Below are positions 1 to 7,893 of a stretch of DNA of 64,000 nucleotides, in pieces; the stretch's first letter is position 1, and every line of letters begins with the position of its first letter. A program made the position numbers and the translations under genes. The stretch spans positions 23,483-87,482 of the forward strand of contig JAJPIK010000078.1 of assembly GCA_021324795.1 (NCBI GenBank). The letters are read 5' to 3'. Under the pieces are notes generated by a model. The model worked only from the letters and a program-made list of their open reading frames with translations, did no database searches and was not told where the DNA came from. Source of the DNA: Chloroflexota bacterium. GTDB taxonomy: Bacteria; Chloroflexota; UBA6077; FW602-bin22; CADDYW01.

Positions 1-638
1 TCAGGATCCGGCTCGATCTGCTCACGCAGCCGGCGCACGTATACGCGCAAGTAATCGGTCGCGTCCTCGAACTCATGCCCCCATACTCTCGCCAACAGTG
101 ACCGATAGGGCACGACAAGGCTCCGGTTTCGCAGCAAGCAGGACAGCAGGCAAAACTCCGTTGCGGTTAAGCAAACCCGCTTTCGGTCAACCAACAGTTG
201 GCGACGAGCGAAGTCGATTGTTAAGTGGCCATCGTCAAAGCGACCCTGGCAGGCATCCGTACTTGCCGGGTGATCGCAACGCACCAAGACTGTCTTGGTG
301 CGCGCGAGGAGCTCGAGCGGACTGAATGGCTTGACGAGGTAGTCGTCGGCACCGAGTTCGAGCCAGCGCGCTCGTCCCACCTCTTCTCCTCGATCACTCA
401 CCACCACCAGTGGAACCGCGGAAAAGTGGCGGATTTGCTTGAGTATGTCAAGCCCATCCTCGGTTGGTAATCCCAGATCAAGAAGAATCAGGTCCGGATC
501 TTGCGACCGTGCCAAGGCTACTGCACTCTGACCATCGCCAACCCGTGAACAGATTCCGTCAGGCCATTGCATTTGCAGAGTTAACTCGATGAGATTAGCA
601 ATGTCACTTTCAGCTTCGACGATGAGTGCTCTCAACAT
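1..638 (-). CDS. OmpR/KdpE-type DNA-binding response regulator (3' part missing)
   Basis: Two-component response regulator read leftward from ATG at 638; the frame is still open at position 1, so the last few residues lie outside the window. Residues 1-120 form a receiver domain with phospho-acceptor Asp54 (LILLDLGLP) and the conserved Lys of YLVKPFSP; residues about 135-212 form a winged-helix DNA-binding domain (TATEFCLL ... VYVRRLREQIE). The N-terminal acidic pocket reads IVEAESD where the family has ED/DD, so one Mg2+-binding acidic residue is Ala. Its sensor kinase is not in the window; 63 bp separate it from the divergent glycosyltransferase gene. Confidence 0.88.
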   Translation of the reverse strand, partial: MLRALIVEAESDIANLIELTLQMQWPDGICSRVGDGQSAVALARSQDPDLILLDLGLPTEDGLDILKQIRHFSAVPLVVVSDRGEEVGRARWLELGADDYLVKPFSPLELLARTKTVLVRCDHPASTDACQGRFDDGHLTIDFARRQLLVDRKRVCLTATEFCLLSCLLRNRSLVVPYRSLLARVWGHEFEDATDYLRVYVRRLREQIEPDP

Positions 639-701
639 CAACTGCTCCAGCCCGCGTAGTGCAAGCCCTGGCGCAAGAAGCAGGCCAGTGGAGCAGTTAC
701 C

Positions 702-1973
702 GTGAGCTTGTTCATCGCTGCTGCGCTGATCTTTTCGGTGTTTGTGTCACTCCAGGCAGGCTACACCGTCTACCTGATGATCTACACCTGGGATCAACCC
801 GAGGCCTACGATGCCGCGGCCGCGCCGGAAACGTTCGAACCGCCAAAGCTCTCGTTTATTGTCCTGCTGCCGGCGCGTCACGAGGAGGACGTCATTCAGT
901 CGACAATCGCTCACGTTGCTAATGCCCACTATCCGAGCGATCTCCTCAAGATCATAGTGATCTGCGAATGCGGTGACCTCGGGACCATCGCTCGCGCGCA
1001 GGAGAAGATCAATGAGCTCAGCCGCGCTGGCATTAACAACGCCAGCGTCGTTACCTTCAACGATACACCAATCAATAAACCGCACGGTCTCAACGTTGGC
1101 TTCCGTCAAGCAAGTGGCGATGTCGTGACGATCTTCGACGCCGAAGACGAGATTCATCCGGACATCTTCAACATCGTCAACACGGTCATGCTCCGTGAAA
1201 AGGTCCGGGTGGTCCAATGTGGCGTTCAGCTCATGGACTACGACTCGTCGTGGTATTCAACACTCAACGTGCTCGAATACTACTTTTGGTTCAAGTCGCG
1301 CCTGCACTTTCACGCCAGTGCCGGCATGGTTCCGCTCGGCGGCAATACTGTTTTTTTTCGGCGCGAGATCATGGAGCAGATCGGTGGCTGGGATGAGCAC
1401 AATCTTACCGAAGATGCTGACATCGGCATTCGGCTCAGTTCGATCGGGGAGAAGATTCGCGTCGTCTACGACGATCGGTACGTCACCAAGGAAGAAACAC
1501 CTCCGACGCTTGGCCATTTCGTCAAGCAACGCACGCGTTGGAGTCAAGGTTTCCTACAAACGCTCGCCAAGGGAGAGTGGCAAAAGCTGCGAACGCTCTA
1601 TCAGAAGTACCTCGCGGTCTATACGCTGGCCTTCCCCATGCTTCAGGCCGCCTTAGCACTCTACGTGCCGATCTCGATCTGGATGATGTTCACTGTCCGA
1701 ACATCGGTCGTCGTCGCCATGCTGTTGCTCTTACCATCCTACTTTTTGATCGCGCATTACGTGATCAGCGTCGTCGGACTATACGAGTTTGCCCAGGCGC
1801 ATCGACTGAATCCACCTCGGACAACGCCCATACGCATGGCTGGTGCCTATCTCCCATATCAGTGGGTACTTGCCTACGCAGCGCTCCGAGCCATGGTTCG
1901 GCAGATTCGTGGCGTGACGAACTGGGAGAAGACGAAACACATTGGCGCACACCGGATCGATCGCCCGACGTGA
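702..1973 (+). CDS. Membrane-bound family 2 glycosyltransferase (processive type)
   Basis: Inverting GT2 enzyme that would transfer sugars from nucleotide-sugars at the cytoplasmic face of the membrane. 423 residues from GTG at 702. One N-terminal membrane segment (residues 3-25), then a GT-A domain with DAEDE (DxD-type metal site), TEDADIG and QRTRWSQG (the Q-x-x-R-W motif of processive cellulose/hyaluronan-synthase-like enzymes), then two or three C-terminal membrane segments. First gene of a rightward run with a PMT-like transferase and secreted repeat proteins, so it probably makes a surface polymer or a lipid-linked donor. Substrate unknown. Confidence 0.85.
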   Translation: MSLFIAAALIFSVFVSLQAGYTVYLMIYTWDQPEAYDAAAAPETFEPPKLSFIVLLPARHEEDVIQSTIAHVANAHYPSDLLKIIVICECGDLGTIARAQEKINELSRAGINNASVVTFNDTPINKPHGLNVGFRQASGDVVTIFDAEDEIHPDIFNIVNTVMLREKVRVVQCGVQLMDYDSSWYSTLNVLEYYFWFKSRLHFHASAGMVPLGGNTVFFRREIMEQIGGWDEHNLTEDADIGIRLSSIGEKIRVVYDDRYVTKEETPPTLGHFVKQRTRWSQGFLQTLAKGEWQKLRTLYQKYLAVYTLAFPMLQAALALYVPISIWMMFTVRTSVVVAMLLLLPSYFLIAHYVISVVGLYEFAQAHRLNPPRTTPIRMAGAYLPYQWVLAYAALRAMVRQIRGVTNWEKTKHIGAHRIDRPT

Positions 1974-2036
1974 TGGGCTGTGCTGGCCCCGGATTTTTTC
2001 TGATGTGATCCAATTCATTTGGTCAAGGAGGGAGTA

Positions 2037-3638
2037 ATGTCAGACCTCGGACCGGCCGTCGGCTCCGCTCCAGCCGTAGCCCCAGCTTCACTCGGACGGC
2101 TGTCGGCCCTCCTCGACGAGTACGGCCTCATAAGTATGGTCGTTATTGCCTTCCTGAGCCATGCGATCAACATTTTCAATTACCCGTTGTATCTCGGCGA
2201 TGAGGGGATCTATCTGGAACAGGCCTGGGCAGTCATCCATCTCGGACAGTTGGCGCCCTACACCTATTTCTACGACCACGCGCCTGCCGGTTGGCTATTG
2301 ATCGCGCTCTGGGAGTTCCTGCTCCCGGGGCATTTTCACGCATTCGGGATGGCTATCAACAGTGCTCGCGCCCTGATGGCTTTACTCGACGTCGGATCGA
2401 CGGCACTGCTCTACCGCATCGCCCGCCATATGACGGGCAGCCATTTCGCGGCCATCGCGGCGTCAATCGTCTTCTCTCTCTCTCCGCTCGACATCTATTA
2501 TCAACGCATGGTCTTACTCGACAACATTATGGTCTTCATCGTGTTACTCGCGCTCGACCTGCTCCTGCACAACACCCGACGGATCGTTCCGATCCTGGCC
2601 AGTGGATTGTGCTTCGGGTTCGCGACTCTCACTAAGGAAAACGCCCTATTCTTCGCACCGGCTTTTGCCTATCTACTCTATCACCAGGTCCGAAATACCT
2701 ATCGGGAGCGATTTTCGCTCGTCGGCTGGTCAGTGTCCGCAGCGATGATCATTTCGTTGTACCCGCTCTACGCCTTGCTGAAGGGCGAGTTCTTCCCCGC
2801 TGGCGAGACGATCATCGGGAATGGCTCACCCGGTGCTCACGTGTCGTTGATCTCGACCGTCCTATGGCAGATCAGCCGTCACGGTGGCAGCATTCTTAAC
2901 CCGGACAGCCAGTTCTGGCAGTACTTCTGGGGCAAATGGTGGAACAAAGATCCGCTGATCATCGTGGCCGGTGCCATGGCGACTGTGCTCAATGTGTACG
3001 TCGGCTTTTCTGATCGGGAACGATACCGGAATACCCTGATCGCCGGCCTCCTGTCTCTTGCCTTCACGATCTACCTGATTCGTGGAAGCGTGATGATTGA
3101 TTTCTATGTGGTACCGGTCTTGCCCTTTTTCGCCCTCAACGTCGGCATTTTCTTGCACCATCTAACGCAGATCCGTCTGCAGGTTGGTGGAGCAGCGGTC
3201 GCAACGGTGATCTTGATGGCCTTAACGATCGGGTTCTTGGCACAGTCGCATGACGAGTATTTCGTCAATCAGACGATGCTCCAACAAGAGCAGTTGGCAT
3301 TTATTCGCCAGAACGTGCCATCGAACGCCAACATGCTCATCGACGACGATTTGTGGGTGGACCTGCATGACCCCTGGGGAAATGTACCGACCTATCCGTT
3401 GGCAAATTCCCACTGGAAGATCGCCGGTGATCCAGCGATTTACGACAAGGTGCTCCACGACAACTGGCAAAGCCTGGACTACTTGGTGATGTCCAACCAG
3501 TTGCGTGAGATTTTTGGAGAGAACGGCGAACAGCTCGCCATAACGGCCTACAACCACTCACGGGTGCTGGCACGATTCCAAGAAGGTGACGTCGAACTCG
3601 AGGTACGCCAAGTGATCAAGCCCGGCGCGAGCGACTGA
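2037..3638 (+). CDS. GT39/PMT_2-type membrane glycosyltransferase
   Basis: GT-C fold integral membrane transferase using lipid-linked sugar. ATG at 2037 is chosen because AAGGAGGGA lies just upstream (2025-2033); an in-frame TTG at 2019 is less likely. 533 residues, about 10-12 membrane segments. The first periplasmic loop carries the acidic pair typical of the family (LGDEGIYLEQAW), followed by YFYDHAPAGW and YYQRMVLLDNIM. A C-terminal soluble tail of about 110 residues follows. It is followed after 35 bp by secreted proteins with Thr/Pro-rich linkers, plausible O-glycosylation targets (inference). Confidence 0.83.
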   Translation: MSDLGPAVGSAPAVAPASLGRLSALLDEYGLISMVVIAFLSHAINIFNYPLYLGDEGIYLEQAWAVIHLGQLAPYTYFYDHAPAGWLLIALWEFLLPGHFHAFGMAINSARALMALLDVGSTALLYRIARHMTGSHFAAIAASIVFSLSPLDIYYQRMVLLDNIMVFIVLLALDLLLHNTRRIVPILASGLCFGFATLTKENALFFAPAFAYLLYHQVRNTYRERFSLVGWSVSAAMIISLYPLYALLKGEFFPAGETIIGNGSPGAHVSLISTVLWQISRHGGSILNPDSQFWQYFWGKWWNKDPLIIVAGAMATVLNVYVGFSDRERYRNTLIAGLLSLAFTIYLIRGSVMIDFYVVPVLPFFALNVGIFLHHLTQIRLQVGGAAVATVILMALTIGFLAQSHDEYFVNQTMLQQEQLAFIRQNVPSNANMLIDDDLWVDLHDPWGNVPTYPLANSHWKIAGDPAIYDKVLHDNWQSLDYLVMSNQLREIFGENGEQLAITAYNHSRVLARFQEGDVELEVRQVIKPGASD

Positions 3639-3673
3639 CACTGCTGGCGCGGTCGGCCCACAGGAGAGGAAAG

Positions 3674-5191
3674 ATGCGCAAAGTGCTGATTATGCTCGGG
3701 ATAATCTCAATTCTTTCTCTGCTCGGCGCCCTAGCGGGGTCAGGCATCTCCTTACCGGGGTCTTCGGCGAACTCGGCCGCTCCGGTGAGCACAAAGCGCG
3801 CGGTCCAGATGCCAGTGACGCCTCGCGCGGTGACTCGGTCGACGCCAACGCCCGTTCTAGCCCAAGCAAGTCCGACTCCCTACGTCGCCAGCCAGCTTGT
3901 GACGACGCACGTGCCGCTCGTCCTACTCAACCCTTCGAGCGCGCGCCCGGGCTCGACGGTAGGGATCAGCGGCTCTGGTTTCGATCCCGGCTCGACGATC
4001 GACCTGTACATCAAGCATAAGCCGGACGATCAGGGCACGAGTCTAGGTTTCGTTCAGTCTGACAAGAGCGGGACATTTGGTGGGTTCAATCTTTCGCTAC
4101 CCTCCGACTACGTCTCGGGTCCTTTCATCGTGGTAGCCCAAGAGCACAACGGCGCCCACCAGGCATCGGCGACCGGCACAGTCGCCGCCAACAGTCCGCA
4201 GGTAACCTTCGGCACCCAGGTTGGTAAGCCTGGCGACGTGATCGCCTACTCGCTCAAAGGGTTCGCCCCGGACGAAGTGGTGAAAATCTACTTCAATAGT
4301 CTCAATTCGCCGGTCATCGACACTGTGCATACCGATCAATCCGGCAACCTGCGTCAGGACAATCTGACTGTACCGTTTGGCGCGATTGGCAACAACGCTT
4401 TCATCTTCGTTGGTCAAAAGAGCCAATCACCAGTCACAGTGAGCTTCCTGATGCTCAACCTTTACCCGACGATCACGGTGAATACGTACGCGACCAAAGC
4501 GGATTCGACGTTGACCTTCAGCGGCAAAGGCTTCGGCCCAAACGAGCGGGTGCTTCTTCACCTGAACAGCGTCCAGAGTCCACCGATCGCCGTGGTGACT
4601 GCGAATGGCACCGGTTCCTTCCAGAACGCCGCTCCGTTTACCATTCCGTTCTCCCTGAAAGGGAAAAACACGTTCATTGCGATTGGTGAGCAGAGCCAAG
4701 CGCCGGCCACGGTAAGCATCGACATCTTACCATACACGCCGGTAGCCGAGACCAGTACCTACGGCGGTCGCCCCGGGACGACAGTAACCTTCTACGGAAC
4801 TGGCTTCGCGCGCGACGAACTCGTTCACGTCTACGTCGGCCGGACCAGTCAGAGCACGGGACAAGAAGTCTCGTGCTTCATCACCAACCCGCAAGGCAAC
4901 GTTGCCGCGGCTGGGGACTATACGATCGAGCCGAATAGCCAGCCCGGACAACTCGTGTTCACTCTTGTTGGCGACGATAGCCAGGTGCCAACGACGACGA
5001 AGATGCAGGTCATGGCCCCCGACGCGAACTCACCGCTCCCGCCGATGCCAACGACCCAAAGCAAGCCGTTCGTGTGCCCATACACGAACAGCGTGCCATC
5101 ACGTGCTCTGCTACCAACGCCAACACCAGTTCCGATGCCTCCGCCTGGGCCAGCCGCCGATACGTCGTCGAGTAACACGGGTGGGCAATAA
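3674..5191 (+). CDS. Secreted surface protein with four Ig-like (IPT/TIG-like) repeats
   Basis: 505 residues from ATG at 3674 behind GGAGAGGAAAG. An N-terminal hydrophobic signal segment (residues 5-28) is followed by a Thr/Pro-rich linker (TPTPVLAQASPTP). Then come four repeats of about 90 residues, each containing a PG(S/T)T-V-x-x-SGxGF-x-P-x-E/S core and an I/LxxxGxxSQ(A/S)P ending, and a Pro/Ser-rich tail without an obvious membrane anchor. The repeats look like beta-sandwich domains of the IPT/TIG or bacterial Ig type; no catalytic motif is visible. Same operon as the two glycosyltransferases upstream and a close paralogue downstream. Confidence 0.75.
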   Translation: MRKVLIMLGIISILSLLGALAGSGISLPGSSANSAAPVSTKRAVQMPVTPRAVTRSTPTPVLAQASPTPYVASQLVTTHVPLVLLNPSSARPGSTVGISGSGFDPGSTIDLYIKHKPDDQGTSLGFVQSDKSGTFGGFNLSLPSDYVSGPFIVVAQEHNGAHQASATGTVAANSPQVTFGTQVGKPGDVIAYSLKGFAPDEVVKIYFNSLNSPVIDTVHTDQSGNLRQDNLTVPFGAIGNNAFIFVGQKSQSPVTVSFLMLNLYPTITVNTYATKADSTLTFSGKGFGPNERVLLHLNSVQSPPIAVVTANGTGSFQNAAPFTIPFSLKGKNTFIAIGEQSQAPATVSIDILPYTPVAETSTYGGRPGTTVTFYGTGFARDELVHVYVGRTSQSTGQEVSCFITNPQGNVAAAGDYTIEPNSQPGQLVFTLVGDDSQVPTTTKMQVMAPDANSPLPPMPTTQSKPFVCPYTNSVPSRALLPTPTPVPMPPPGPAADTSSSNTGGQ

Positions 5192-5216
5192 AGATCGGCT
5201 TAATCCCTTCTTTGCA

Positions 5217-5250
5217 ATCGCCGGGACGAGCTGCAGCTCGTCCCGGCGAT
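5217..5250. repeat. 34-bp perfect palindrome between paralogous surface-protein genes
   Basis: Arms of 17 bp (ATCGCCGGGACGAGCTG and its exact reverse complement) meet without a spacer. In RNA it would form a strong hairpin in the 98-bp gap inside the operon. No T-run follows, so it is more likely an mRNA-stability or processing hairpin, or a dispersed element, than a classic terminator. Confidence 0.85.
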
Positions 5251-5289
5251 ACCCGAATCGCTGAAAGCCGTGCGGAGGAATCATCGCCG

Positions 5290-6885
5290 ATGCGTCGGAC
5301 GTTTCTCTGGATTGGGGTCGTCGCCGCCGTGGTCGGCTATTTGGTCTGGACGGTCACCGACAATACCAATATGCCATCATCGCAAACAGTGACTGTCCCG
5401 TCACCAACGGCACTCATGGCGCCCGTCGCGTCCAGGCGGAGCACATCGGCAGTGATACCTGTCACCCCGCAAGCCCAAGCTACACCTGCCCCTAGCAACT
5501 TGCCGCCAATTCTGCTACTCAACACCGGTCGGGTTACCCGACGGCAGGTAATCAGCGTCTCGGGCTTCGGGTTTGCACCGAACGAGAAGATCCGCGTGGA
5601 ACACGTGATCGGAGATAACCAACTTCAAACGTTGGCGACGACCAAAACGGATAAGGATGGCAACTTCGCCGGTGCCACTTTTCGGATCGCCGACTCCTGG
5701 CCAAGTGGTGGCCAGACAGTCGAAGTGATTGGGCTAACCTCCGGTCGACGCGCTCGAGCCCGGTTCGTTCTCGAAGACGGTCTGCCCGGCGCGGCACCAA
5801 CGACGTACTCCGGCAAGCCCTTCAGTCAGGTGAGCTTCAAGGGAGCTGGCTTCCATCCCAACGAGCCGATCACCGTTTATTTCGATTCTCTCGATACGAC
5901 GCCGATCACTCATCTACGGGCGGATACGAGTGGAAACGTCCAGGTAAAGAATGTGACGGTGCCGGCCACGTCGCCTGGTGACCATGCCTTTCTCATCGTC
6001 GGGCAAACGAGCCAGGCCCCGGTCCGAGTCCCGTTCAGCGTTCTTGCCTTCAATCCCTGGCTCGGGCTAACGAATTATACGCCGCAGCCGGAAACTACTG
6101 TCGGCGTCACTGGCCACGACTTCGCTCCGGGCGAACGAGTCGCCATCTTTCTTGATAGCCCAACTGGCCTGCCCATCGCCGAAGCTGTCGTCGACCAGCA
6201 CAATGAGTTCAACCTGGCTTCTGCCTTTGCTGTACCCTGGAACCGCCGCGGTAAACTCAAAGTGTATGCTGTTGGAACCATTAGCCAGGTCGTCGCCGAT
6301 ACGACACTAACTGTCCTTCCATACACTCCAACGTTTGGGTTAACCACGTACGCTGGCCCGCCAGGGACGGTGGTTGGCTTGACTGGCCAGGGGTTCGCCC
6401 ACCTCGAGCATCTGACGATCGAACTCAACGTAAACAATCGATTGGTCGCCTTCAACATCCAAACGGATCCTAGTGGACGGATTGCTGGCATGCCGACAAT
6501 TCGCATTCCCGATCGCGCGCCGGCCGGCAAGCTTCCGGTCACGGCAATCGGCGAACATAGCCAAGTTCCGGCGTCAGTCACCTTTGCCGTCTTGCCGCTG
6601 AATCCCTGGATTAGCCCCGTTCCGGCGGCCGGACCGCCAGGTATCCAGATTGCTTTAGCCGGTGGAGGATTTGAACCGGGAGAAAAAGTACTCGTGTCGA
6701 TCGTCGGCGACAACGGTAACGCGGAGCCGTCGATTACTTTAGCCGTGAACCAGACCGGAGCGATCCCACGCTCCGGAGCCTTGCCGATTCCTCCGAACGC
6801 AACGGGGAAGGTCGAGATTCAAGCGGTCGGAGCAAGCAGTGGGGCGCGCGCAACTGTGAATTATCAAGTTCTTGGTGCGAGTTGA
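5290..6885 (+). CDS. Secreted surface protein with five Ig-like repeats (paralogue)
   Basis: 531 residues from ATG at 5290, chosen because GGAGGAA lies 9 bp upstream and a signal/membrane segment starts at once (RRTFLWIGVVAAVVGYLVW). A Ser/Thr/Pro-rich linker precedes five repeats of about 90 residues with the same core as the gene before it: SGFGFAPNEKIRV, KGAGFHPNEPITVYF, TGHDFAPGERVAIFL, TGQGFAHLEHLTIEL, AGGGFEPGEKVLVSI, most ending in GxxSQ(A/V)P. The pair arose by duplication and repeat-number change. Probably an exported, membrane-anchored structural or adhesive protein; no enzyme motif is visible. Confidence 0.75.
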   Translation: MRRTFLWIGVVAAVVGYLVWTVTDNTNMPSSQTVTVPSPTALMAPVASRRSTSAVIPVTPQAQATPAPSNLPPILLLNTGRVTRRQVISVSGFGFAPNEKIRVEHVIGDNQLQTLATTKTDKDGNFAGATFRIADSWPSGGQTVEVIGLTSGRRARARFVLEDGLPGAAPTTYSGKPFSQVSFKGAGFHPNEPITVYFDSLDTTPITHLRADTSGNVQVKNVTVPATSPGDHAFLIVGQTSQAPVRVPFSVLAFNPWLGLTNYTPQPETTVGVTGHDFAPGERVAIFLDSPTGLPIAEAVVDQHNEFNLASAFAVPWNRRGKLKVYAVGTISQVVADTTLTVLPYTPTFGLTTYAGPPGTVVGLTGQGFAHLEHLTIELNVNNRLVAFNIQTDPSGRIAGMPTIRIPDRAPAGKLPVTAIGEHSQVPASVTFAVLPLNPWISPVPAAGPPGIQIALAGGGFEPGEKVLVSIVGDNGNAEPSITLAVNQTGAIPRSGALPIPPNATGKVEIQAVGASSGARATVNYQVLGAS

Positions 6886-6895
6886 GGATACCACC

Positions 6896-7846
6896 ATGCA
6901 GATATCGTCGAGAAATGGAATCCTGATCCTGATCGGCTTCTTCGTCGCGTTGCTGATTGGTGCCGGCGCACTCTTCACCTTGCTCGCCCCTGCTGTCCAA
7001 TCACTTTCACGGTCTCACGTCTCAGTCGCACCGCCTCCCACGCGAGGCGCTAGTATCCAGACAACTCGGACGACACCCGCGTCAACTCCAGCAACCGCCA
7101 CGCCGACCCCCGTCCCCGACGTCATGCTCTCGCTGGCCTCAGTTGACCGGCAACCGTCGCAAGGCGGAGTAACCGTGACGATCGATGTGAGCAACCATCG
7201 CTCGTCCACGCTGGATTTTACCTTCGATCCAACCTATGACGTTCAACTCCAGGATAATCGCGGTGATACCTGGGCGCTTCGCTGGGCAGAATATCAGGGC
7301 ACACCGAGTGTCGCGGCCGGTTCGACCAATCAGCTTACCCGCGCCTTCTTCGCCGGTCCAGTTGCCGATAACGCAGTCTGGCCTCTGACCTTGTTCGTCG
7401 AGCGAGTTCCAGGGGTCGGAAAGACCAGTTGGAAAATTGGCAAGACGGGTCCAGTGCCCACCCTCGCTTCGGTCGAAAAGCTGCCCGCACCGCCGATCAT
7501 CACCGCGGCCGGCCCGATCTCGCTAAACGCCGACAATCCCGAGGTCAACTCTGGTCTAAGCGGAGTCCAGGTCGACCTGGTAATCGACAACCATCAGAAC
7601 AATGATCTGGTATTCGACTTTGATCCAAATACTCAGATAACGGCTCAGGACAACCTCGGCCGTCCGTACCACGTAGCCTGGGCCCAATATTCTGGGGTCG
7701 TCCACGTGGGTCCGCACACCTCGAACCGACTTGCTCGGGCATTTTTTACTGGACCAGTGAGCGACGCCAAAGCTACCTGGCTGACGATTAGTCTGCAACA
7801 AGTGCCAGGAGCGAACTCGCTGAAGACGAACGTTTCGCTTGATTGA
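6896..7846 (+). CDS. Membrane-anchored protein with two copies of a beta-rich domain
   Basis: 316 residues from ATG at 6896 (GAGG at 6884-6887, overlapping the end of the previous gene). One N-terminal membrane segment (ILILIGFFVALLIGAGALF), a Thr/Pro linker (STPATATPTPVPD), then two homologous domains of about 105 residues. Shared landmarks are (I/V)DVSNHRSS / VIDNHQNN, FDPTYDVQLQDNRG / FDPNTQITAQDNLG, WAEYQG / WAQYSG and LTRAFFAGPV / LARAFFTGPV. The pattern recalls DUF4352-like extracellular domains, but I cannot assign a family firmly. Last gene of the surface operon. Confidence 0.7.
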   Translation: MQISSRNGILILIGFFVALLIGAGALFTLLAPAVQSLSRSHVSVAPPPTRGASIQTTRTTPASTPATATPTPVPDVMLSLASVDRQPSQGGVTVTIDVSNHRSSTLDFTFDPTYDVQLQDNRGDTWALRWAEYQGTPSVAAGSTNQLTRAFFAGPVADNAVWPLTLFVERVPGVGKTSWKIGKTGPVPTLASVEKLPAPPIITAAGPISLNADNPEVNSGLSGVQVDLVIDNHQNNDLVFDFDPNTQITAQDNLGRPYHVAWAQYSGVVHVGPHTSNRLARAFFTGPVSDAKATWLTISLQQVPGANSLKTNVSLD

Positions 7847-7855
7847 TCAGATGTG

Positions 7856-7877
7856 AGGAGGGCCCCGGGGCCCTCCT
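7856..7877. terminator. Bidirectional terminator-like palindrome
   Basis: Perfect 22-bp palindrome (AGGAGGGCCCC with its complement) sits in the 47-bp gap between convergent genes ending at 7846 and 7894. The stem is very GC-rich but lacks a T-run, so termination efficiency is uncertain. Confidence 0.5.
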
Positions 7878-7893
7878 AGCGCCCGATTCAGGA

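Noticed and set aside
6075..6713. Minus-strand frame of 212 residues opposite the repeat protein
   Set aside because: It only mirrors the repeated codons of the sense gene; no ribosome site or known motif.
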